8,801 nt of DNA, from assembly GCA_022447545.1 (NCBI GenBank), contig JAKVBI010000043.1, forward strand, positions 1 to 8,801, read 5' to 3'. The notes beneath the pieces were generated by a model, which was given only the letters and a program-made list of their open reading frames with translations, was not told the origin of the DNA and did no database searches. Source of the stretch: Myxococcota bacterium (GTDB taxonomy: Bacteria; Myxococcota_A; UBA9160; SMWR01). A program made the position numbers and the translations under genes. This document shows positions 5,801 to 8,801 of this stretch, piece by piece (position 1 is the first letter of the stretch; every line of letters begins with the position of its first letter).

Positions 5801-8462
5801 CGGCCGGATCACCAATGCAACCGCCACAACCAGCTCACCCGATAAGAAATGGACCTACGACTCGGTGGGAAATGTGGCGACCTACCAGGAAGCCGACGAC
5901 TCCGACGCGAGCGATTACCTCAGGAACACCTACAAGTACTACACCAACTACCTGAACTATGACTCGACCTCCAAGGACAACGATTCGGACAGCGACAAGA
6001 ATACGAACTTCCACACCACGACCGATTACGACCTTTCCCAGAACACCATCAAGGTGACTCAGTTCGATCTCGACGATGATTCCAACAAATTCGTCTTCGA
6101 TTACCGTTACGAGGCTCCGGACGCCAGCGGTGCGAATACCGGCTTGCTCAGCAATATCGACGCCTCGGGGGGTGGCACAGGCTCTTCGGTCATGAAGTAC
6201 GACCAGAATGGAAATTTAAAAAAGCTCAATCGCGACAAGTCGCCAGGCAGCGACAGCAAAGTGATCAAGACATTCGTTTATAACGCCGACGACCAGATCA
6301 TTCGGCGCACCTGGGACAGCGGCGATTGCAGCGAACCCGCGGATGCCCCCCTGACCCGTTACCTATATGCCAACGGGAACCCGGTAGGCGAATACGCACC
6401 CATCAAAGACGGAATCGGCGGTGAGCACAACCTTTCCACAGGGCCACCCCCATCCTTTGATCCTGGCTGGGATACAACGGCCTCTCTCACACTCGATTCT
6501 GGAAGCTATTCGGAACTCAAATCTCCCGATTCGGACTTTCCCTCACTGAGTATCCAGGAGCACACCGTTCGAGAGGGTGAGACGCTTCAATCCATCTCCG
6601 GAGACTACTATGGAAACCCGAGCTTGTGGTTCGTCCTCGCCGAGGCCAACGGGTTAAGAGCCGATCAGGATCTGGCCGTCGGGAACCGCCTTGTCGTTCC
6701 CAATACCGTCGAAAACGGGCGAATGTCCTTCGATTCTCACGTCATTTATGACGAAGACGCAATCATCGGCCCGAAGCTTCCTGAAGTCACGCCCCCCAGC
6801 CATGCCTGCCAGGCCATCACGGCGCTCATCCTAGGCATCATTGCCGTCATAGCTTCCATCGCTCTCACAGTGCTAACAGCCGGCGCTGCAGCTGAAACCA
6901 TCTTCGGAGCCACCACAATCCTGGCAACTGCGATTGCCTACACGGTCGTCGGAGCCATTAGTTTCTTGTTGGTCGACACTACAAAACAGATCATCATGAA
7001 GGCTGCCTTCAGACAGAATTACAGCTGGAATTGGAAAGAAACACTCGGCTCGACCGTTCAAGGAGCATTCTTCGGGCTCTCCTCTGGTGTTGGCGCCCTC
7101 CAAGAAGCCGGCGCGCTCGCGAGAACAGGCGCAAACTTGGCCTTCCAAGTTGGGTGGAACACGCTCGACTTCGTTCAACAGACTGCGTTCACGGCCTGGA
7201 AGAATGACGAGAACTTCCGGGATGCATGGAAGTGGGGGCTATTCTTTGGAAATTTCGCTGCGAGTGCACTTCTGGGAGGAATGAACTACGGAACTCCAAG
7301 AATGGACGATGCAGCACTCTTTGAACCTGGACAAGGCAACCGCATACGAATAAGAAAAGAATTCAATCTGGAATTTCGGTCGGGAGAAAAGTTGGGCTTC
7401 AACCCGGAAAAGCTCGGAAAAAAGATCAGCGCACAAAAATTCGAGCGGTATGAGTATCCCGATCCGATTCCTGCAGAAATACTATGGGAGGGCCATGATC
7501 TCGTTGATCCCCAAATGTTCGCTCGGAAGTTTCCTGATCCTGTAGATCTCTTTTCCGAAGCGTCAATTAAAAGAAGAGGCTCGCTTAAAAAGCTCGGACT
7601 GTTGAGGTTTGCTTACCCGTTAACCACGACCACTCTTCAAATTGTCATGGTATCGAAATTTGCGCATCGGGAGAATGTCCGGACAGACAGTGCTCGAAGG
7701 GTGAACCTCTTCGACCAAGATCGAACAGATGCTGGATCGGCGACTCGAGGGCCCTGGTACGGAGGGCGATCCAGTTCGAACACGCAATGGATGGGTGCGC
7801 CGAACCGCAGCGTGGACGCACTTTCCGGCCTTCGCTCGGGTGCTCTCGACTCGGATGGAGGCAATGCCACAACACGGGATTCAATCGCAGAGGCGACTGG
7901 AGTCCCCTTCGGAAGTCCCGCGTCTTCGTCCATGCGACGTGAAACGCCGAGTTCCTTAGCACCTGTACTTTCTCCCGCATCCGGCGGCGGCATGGGCTCC
8001 ATCGACACGACCGACCAGAGCATCCTACTGAGTCGAGCCGCGGACGATGCCGCCCGCACATTGCGTGATCGCATGCGACAGAACGTCCCCGCAACCTTCT
8101 CGAGTGCTCGCCTGCGCGACGCCCTTGTCGCCGGCAACAATCAATCGCTCCGTCAATTTCAGCAGAGTTCGAATAACGTCGTTTTCCAAACACAAGACAT
8201 CGGCACCATCGTCGAGCCCTCGTCACACAACCCCGAGTACGATTCCCGTGCAACCGCGACCGCGGTTCTGCTCGATCGAGTCCAGATCCAGCAGGGTTCC
8301 CTCGGATCCTTGAGCGTCGCTGTACTCCAGGGCCGAGAGGCCTCACAAGCGCTCGCCGGTCTTCCCATCACCGAGAGCATGGAATGGATCCGACGGATCG
8401 GCAAAGCCTTGACCGTGTCGAACCCAGCGAGTGCCAACCGCACCAACTTCGCGGTGCAATAG
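3..8462 (+). CDS. Giant YD-repeat (RHS-like) protein with FnIII, LysM and C-terminal hydrophobic region; 5' partial
   Basis: The frame is open from base 3 to a TAG at 8460-8462, giving 2819 visible residues. A GTG at 135 is an in-frame start candidate, but the codons before it already encode YD-type motifs (TWDSRGN near base 12), so the true start is upstream of the window. In order it carries YD repeats (residues 1-940), a beta-rich insert starting with an FnIII-like domain (941-1395), more YD repeats (1396-2136), a LysM domain (2187-2234), a hydrophobic segment (2271-2324) and an unrecognised tail (2432-2819). I count about 60 YD-like motifs by eye and only five cysteines, which suits an exported protein. 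Known RHS/YD proteins form a beta-cage shell around a C-terminal effector or serve as large surface proteins; which applies here is not shown. The DPxGL core motif typical of RHS toxins is not seen. No frameshift or internal stop is apparent. Confidence 0.95.
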   Translation, partial: TACTWDSRGNKLSSTEGIAGPTSNDEEHLSTTTYQWDLADRSTEVRNADGIVETAYDSVGNVTQTRKLQSGDPTNGSAIWTTVRFVHDGNGHIVERIDSYDTIVHINYDGLEKVTRITEGFGTPDQRSTNMIYDPNGNLISVTNALGATTHYGYDAVNNRTSTTNARGYTSYAFYDGANRLVANVDSELFLIESSFDPAGNIIETRTYMTALSSAPTPGTRPLPEQPENVRIANQLFDGANQLIRTAAADTSYSTFRYSSAGDKVAETLHPSEQADRVARTRTNELTSRTRTWAWDRSGRLTQFIETPTKNNRPIIDHTYDAANNKIQEATTDPLHPDEIDHVTRYSYDEANRLIRTEMGSPTTTPSLNPVQSTTYDRAGNKTEENDSGAITTYTYDLENRLLVETNPTQGTTSYTYDIFSNPISKTDALGNTTDFAFDAINQCIEVRMPEIEAYSANYGAFSNRPTTTIRYDEVGNKVEVVNPNGNASGFIPTNDKVGDFRESTWYDGNNRIIAELNGDYALRIYEYNATGSATRVSLDTQRVLPDGNPRAQTSPPPLSSAENLSTIVYEFDEMDREIQTTNPSIDVTTLSNIDTSNPSATTTNTPTYTYSYYDAWGNRVQYVSNTDHVEAHLDETDSYTTTYFDALGRQTANIDPSGFLVETAYDNYGMETAQNQYTEPIVGATPSEYPNPAQGALWYQTNSEYDQYGNLSSQTSPEIATRDGLKRVETTYVYDRRGNTTQQHTRTEDGTSEDTLSIFTFYDNSDREVAVVDGNRVLNSTAYDAVGNTTTTGRFYDAVAIGLDLGSLELPDEIAANTDYSTAQIREAFGVESDSDQDQIVQIEYNALSRGTKLTLVMSGDEPSNYVWETGFDPNLNLTRKIANATEADGYAKATTIHTYNSSNDAVDILLPNNGLTQIEYNTGGYKVKESISGSPDQLPPIATPTSAQITNGPSSQLIVEWNYPASESAADQTISWIAWDTESHPGLTSADTPSTAPTQSGIYASATNAGLPMDGSLSALIPLEGITGDIYYRVVTQDTAGTQSWSAEQTLAIPPTLQEFEVTQTSDGFALELSFLDTVANPLLLLDGQPPSFPNQFTDETGNRWSLQIPTSVPNEAALSIQWETDGTVETTEIGTPLRAPGDHQATGGNWIGWPIPTDSSGLVLGDSQWVLYDGFPYATPDSRIGQSGGDFRFETGMTTPGTNTYTVFYGTSSPDSHTGTISAADGGATTTIDLTLSGNEATHATNLRVAWREVSNPPDASPWFPSANEQTMTQAGSDWNATLSLAPSTTYEIKLYYTGDMGETVLVQWERLTTSTSSDPTVTQPFEGSSMMVLAQESAGSVTLSAIDQPLSVTPGDYSGPIDLAKTSFEVHPLESPDTSPGQQNPAVTKAGYSNEYEYNHQFQLTGTNENTGVWKELNLDAMGNTVSTRLYGARENLDDPSFDPIVSFTQFDRRNLAIKAWGPETAAGRSTATTTWDYAGNVASKTLPGTQTAIESTYDGLGNLVKEAYAGSGIQVADASYLTTVHQFKYDAFGNQVSQIDANGNEKLHHYGPAGGTDLSSRNRLTKEEISSLTSYGKTFRYDSLGRTISVQDNAGHEQWMDWDQRDRLIQLTDAIGVATSDDDSDGITKYWYDPFDRKTWTQDANGNFFGHAYDTMGNLTNKYSFQEKQGEGPKSLEDALSAVNDSSYKLVDYQYAYDIYGNKISETTPTGSFTSYTWNSKSKLTSSNGPLSNYSSYTYDDFGRIKTKTNNLGQNKQYTYDNAGNITKIEDLAVTGIETKFKCTPSNEKPYPTENFLGENHTVTHYEYDLANRRTKETFGPNSGGGELYVDMAYVYWENGWLKSWKDSAAYYDDAPISLTYQYDQQGNKVHLSGSGSTQHSYAYDAANRVTTYNQGSGQNQYFYNSSGWRDREKDSSNETTSYTYDQNGRITNATATTSSPDKKWTYDSVGNVATYQEADDSDASDYLRNTYKYYTNYLNYDSTSKDNDSDSDKNTNFHTTTDYDLSQNTIKVTQFDLDDDSNKFVFDYRYEAPDASGANTGLLSNIDASGGGTGSSVMKYDQNGNLKKLNRDKSPGSDSKVIKTFVYNADDQIIRRTWDSGDCSEPADAPLTRYLYANGNPVGEYAPIKDGIGGEHNLSTGPPPSFDPGWDTTASLTLDSGSYSELKSPDSDFPSLSIQEHTVREGETLQSISGDYYGNPSLWFVLAEANGLRADQDLAVGNRLVVPNTVENGRMSFDSHVIYDEDAIIGPKLPEVTPPSHACQAITALILGIIAVIASIALTVLTAGAAAETIFGATTILATAIAYTVVGAISFLLVDTTKQIIMKAAFRQNYSWNWKETLGSTVQGAFFGLSSGVGALQEAGALARTGANLAFQVGWNTLDFVQQTAFTAWKNDENFRDAWKWGLFFGNFAASALLGGMNYGTPRMDDAALFEPGQGNRIRIRKEFNLEFRSGEKLGFNPEKLGKKISAQKFERYEYPDPIPAEILWEGHDLVDPQMFARKFPDPVDLFSEASIKRRGSLKKLGLLRFAYPLTTTTLQIVMVSKFAHRENVRTDSARRVNLFDQDRTDAGSATRGPWYGGRSSSNTQWMGAPNRSVDALSGLRSGALDSDGGNATTRDSIAEATGVPFGSPASSSMRRETPSSLAPVLSPASGGGMGSIDTTDQSILLSRAADDAARTLRDRMRQNVPATFSSARLRDALVAGNNQSLRQFQQSSNNVVFQTQDIGTIVEPSSHNPEYDSRATATAVLLDRVQIQQGSLGSLSVAVLQGREASQALAGLPITESMEWIRRIGKALTVSNPASANRTNFAVQ
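2823..3173 (+). other. Fibronectin type III-like domain inside the YD protein
   Basis: Residues 941-1057 start at a PPIATPTSAQI stretch and carry LIVEWNYP, SWIAWDT, IYYRVVTQD and a closing SAEQTLAIPP. A beta-strand with a core Trp, a later YYRV strand and Pro-rich borders on both sides are typical of FnIII modules (fn3 family). The module interrupts the YD array: the last YD-like unit before it is EYNTGGYKVKE and none occur inside. Such modules usually act as spacers or binding surfaces in extracellular proteins. The fold assignment rests on pattern only and could equally be another Ig-like sandwich. Confidence 0.6.
3174..4187 (+). other. Unassigned beta-rich region following the FnIII-like domain
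   Basis: Residues 1058-1395 contain no YD motifs. They are rich in Thr, Ser, Gly, Trp and short alternating hydrophobic runs (ALELSFLD, WSLQIPT, NTYTVFYG, TTIDLTLS, NLRVAWREV, TTYEIKLYYTG, VLVQWERL), which suggests two or three further Ig-like or carbohydrate-binding-like beta sandwiches. The repeated appearance of a TxxYxV/I-x-L-Y/F-Y strand (near NTYTVFYG and TTYEIKLYY) hints that two related modules sit in tandem. I recognise no catalytic motif. The YD array resumes at about 4188 with YSNEYEYNHQFQL. Confidence 0.5.
4188..6410 (+). repeat. Second YD (RHS-type) repeat array, about 27 units
   Basis: Residues 1396-2136 again follow the YD pattern: TWDYAGN, TYDGLGN, KYDAFGN, RYDSLGR, AYDTMGN, AYDIYGN, TYDDFGR, TYDNAGN, YDQQGN, TYDQNGR, TYDSVGN and KYDQNGN. 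The last unit, VYNADDQIIRR then RYLYANGNPVGEY, resembles the end of YD arrays that directly precede a LysM domain in giant YD proteins. Between about 5890 and 6130 the pattern degrades into a Tyr/Asp/Ser/Asn-rich stretch. Parts of this array are AT-richer than the first (about 44% GC over 5161-5340 by hand count). Together with the first array this would be the shell wall. Confidence 0.92.
6561..6704 (+). other. LysM peptidoglycan-binding domain
   Basis: Residues 2187-2234 read HTVREGETLQSI, then YYGNPSLWFVLAEANGL, then DLAVGNRLVVPN. This matches the LysM consensus closely: the hTVxxGDTLxxIA opening, the Trp-Leu helix before an AxxNGL turn, and the closing LxVGxxLxxPN strand. LysM binds N-acetylglucosamine-containing glycans such as peptidoglycan. 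It lies 50 residues after the last YD unit and 36 residues before the hydrophobic segment, so it could hold the protein at the cell wall or engage a target's wall during delivery. The linker before it is Ser/Asp/Pro-rich. The domain call is firm; its role here is inference. Confidence 0.93.
6813..6974 (+). other. Strongly hydrophobic segment, probable transmembrane hairpin
   Basis: Residues 2271-2324 are almost without charge. A first stretch (AITALILGIIAVIASIALTV, continuing to TAGAAA) is followed after one Glu by a second (TIFGATTILATAIAYTVVGA, continuing to ISFLLV), together long enough for two membrane-spanning helices. They are bounded by a Cys-containing PSHACQ sequence before and by DTTKQIIMKAAF after. 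In YD/RHS-type proteins a hydrophobic block placed between shell and tail is thought to help toxin translocation or to anchor the protein. A less hydrophobic Gly/Ala-rich stretch (7050-7295, with GAFFGLSSGVGAL and LFFGNFAASALLGG) continues the theme and may contain further amphipathic helices. Confidence 0.8.
7296..8459 (+). other. C-terminal tail of unknown function, candidate effector region
   Basis: Residues 2432-2819 match no family I know. Three parts can be seen. The first (7296-7680) is basic and aromatic, with KEFNLEFRSGEKLG, a Pro-Asp motif pair (YPDPIP and FPDPVDLF) and a short hydrophobic stretch RFAYPLTTTTLQIVMV. Its DNA is about 46% GC over 7321-7680. The second (about 7740-8000) is Ser/Gly/Ala/Arg/Pro-rich and probably a flexible linker; its first 120 bases are about 66% GC. 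The third (8001-8459) is likely helical, with SRAADDAARTLRDRM, RLRDALVAGNNQSL and ITESMEWIRRIGKAL. In RHS-type proteins this position carries the exchangeable toxin, but I see no nuclease, deaminase, ADP-ribosyltransferase or protease signature. Confidence 0.55.
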
Positions 8463-8486
8463 CGCTCCCCATGTAAGAACACCATC

Positions 8487-8502
8487 CGGGTGTTGGCACC
8501 CG
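8487..8502 (+). terminator. GC-rich hairpin 24 bases after the stop, weak terminator candidate
   Basis: CGGGTG at 8487-8492 pairs with CACCCG at 8497-8502 across a TTGG loop, a perfect 6-bp stem. An alternative stem, AACACC (8478-8483) with GGTGTT (8489-8494), overlaps and competes with it. No run of T follows (the next bases are CCCCTCAATTG), so a standard intrinsic terminator is not supported. It may only stabilise the transcript end or assist a factor-dependent stop. Confidence 0.3.
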
Positions 8503-8621
8503 CCCCTCAATTGCACACATCGACGCCCATTGCCGGACCCCCCAATCCTTGGACCCCCTACGGTTCGGTTTCTCCCAGCTCGAGGTGAGATCACCCTTCG
8601 AAGAATTAAACCTTTGAGGGC

Positions 8622-8651
8622 TTGGCTGGATACAGACGTGAGCACTCTATT
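8622..8651 (+). promoter_or_regulatory. Weak sigma-70-like promoter candidate for the downstream gene
   Basis: TTGGCT (8622-8627) and TCTATT (8646-8651) are separated by 18 bases and each matches 4 of 6 consensus positions. They lie at the start of the AT-rich patch (about 8646-8676) that precedes the next gene, about 75 bases upstream of its ATG. The match is weak and could be chance, but this is the only plausible promoter position between the two genes. Confidence 0.22.
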
Positions 8652-8703
8652 GATTTTGTTCTGAATTCTATTTGCAGAGTCTCGTCTGGAGCGTCAGAAG
8701 AGA

Positions 8704-8722
8704 CTTCCCCACGGGGGGGGAG
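8704..8722 (+). promoter_or_regulatory. Poly-G ribosome-binding region with a self-sequestering hairpin
   Basis: Eight consecutive G (8713-8720) followed by AG form a Shine-Dalgarno-like GGGGGAG that ends 5 bases before the ATG at 8728. CTTCCCC (8704-8710) can pair with GGGGGAG (8716-8722) around an ACGGG loop, a 7-bp stem with one T-G wobble, which would hide the ribosome site. The G run may also slip in length and change both spacing and stem register. The pairing is visible in the sequence; any regulatory effect is inference. Confidence 0.4.
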
Positions 8723-8727
8723 CCACC

Positions 8728-8801
8728 ATGACCGTAGCGATGGGTGGTGACGGCAGCGGTCTGCTGGACACCAGCCTGACGATCCTGAAGCGCGGAGACC
8801 C
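8728..8801 (+). CDS. Start of an unrecognised gene, 3' end outside the window
   Basis: An ATG at 8728 opens a frame that runs without a stop to the window edge, giving 24 complete codons. The protein begins MTVAMGGDGSGLLDTSLTIL and continues with KRGD. Third positions are mostly G or C, as expected for a coding frame here. The other two forward frames contain early stops, although one re-opens at 8754. A GGGGGAG ribosome site ends 5 bases before the ATG; the in-frame ATG at 8740 is a less well placed alternative. It lies 265 bases after the giant gene on the same strand, so it could be a separate unit or a distal member of the same transcript. The visible residues are too few to assign a family, and nothing in them marks it as an immunity protein. 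Confidence 0.5.
   Translation, partial: MTVAMGGDGSGLLDTSLTILKRGD

Noticed and set aside
3-6410. YD units as a recently expanded DNA tandem repeat
   Set aside because: Only words of about nine bases such as ACCTACGAC recur exactly. Unit lengths and sequences are heavily diverged, so the repeats are protein-level and old.
7645-8346. 233-residue open frame on the minus strand under the C-terminal tail, considered as a hidden immunity gene
   Set aside because: It is highly Arg/Cys-rich with no coherent hydrophobic core. A second overlapping minus frame (7637-8140) is also open, which shows that the lack of stops comes from local base composition.
8594-8620. Imperfect inverted repeat CCCTTCGAAG with CTTTGAGGG, considered as a terminator
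   Set aside because: The stem needs a bulge and a wobble pair around an AT-rich 8-base loop, and no T run follows. It is probably chance.
8343-8645. 100-residue minus-strand frame across the 3' end of the giant gene
   Set aside because: Over a third of it is antisense to the certain coding end of the giant gene. It is Gly/Arg-rich with no recognisable motif and no clear ribosome site.
8431-8664. 77-residue + strand frame overlapping the end of the giant gene, considered as an immunity gene
   Set aside because: It starts at a GTG with no ribosome site, is rich in Pro, Arg and Cys, and extends into the non-coding spacer. The composition does not look like a real small protein.

Overview
The window is almost entirely one very large open reading frame on the + strand. 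It is already open at base 3 and ends at a TAG at 8460-8462. At least 2819 residues are visible and the N-terminus lies upstream, so any signal peptide or secretion domain cannot be judged. Base composition is roughly mid-50s % GC on rows I counted by hand. Cysteine is very rare (I find five), and Asp, Thr, Ser, Asn and Tyr are abundant. This fits an exported giant protein of an environmental, probably Gram-negative bacterium. I cannot name the phylum from the sequence.

Layout of the protein, in visible residues: a long array of YD (RHS-type) repeats (about 1-940); a 455-residue beta-rich insert that begins with a fibronectin type III-like domain (about 941-1395); a second YD array ending in an RYLYANGNPVGEY unit (about 1396-2136); an acidic linker; one clear LysM domain (2187-2234); a strongly hydrophobic hairpin-like stretch (about 2271-2324) followed by a Gly/Ala-rich, weakly hydrophobic region (to about 2431); and a 388-residue C-terminal part of unknown function. 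The C-terminal part splits into a basic block coded by lower-GC DNA, a Ser/Gly/Ala/Pro-rich linker, and a compact terminal region. The order YD shell, LysM, hydrophobic segment, variable tail is that of RHS-like polymorphic-toxin or giant surface proteins. In that reading the YD array encases a C-terminal cargo, LysM contacts peptidoglycan and the hydrophobic part assists membrane passage. That reading is inference. I see neither the canonical RHS core with DPxGL motifs nor a recognisable toxin catalytic motif.

After the stop there are 265 bases with no convincing gene. They hold a GC-rich hairpin soon after the stop, a weak promoter-like pair, and a run of eight G that forms the ribosome-binding region of a second gene starting at ATG 8728. 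Only 24 codons of that gene lie in the window and I do not recognise it. The run of G can also pair with an upstream C-rich stretch, so this leader is a candidate for translational or phase-variable control.

The most interesting points are the shell-LysM-membrane-tail architecture without an RHS core, the unrecognised two-part C-terminus with no obvious adjacent immunity gene, the large beta insert in the middle of the YD array, and the poly-G leader of the next gene.
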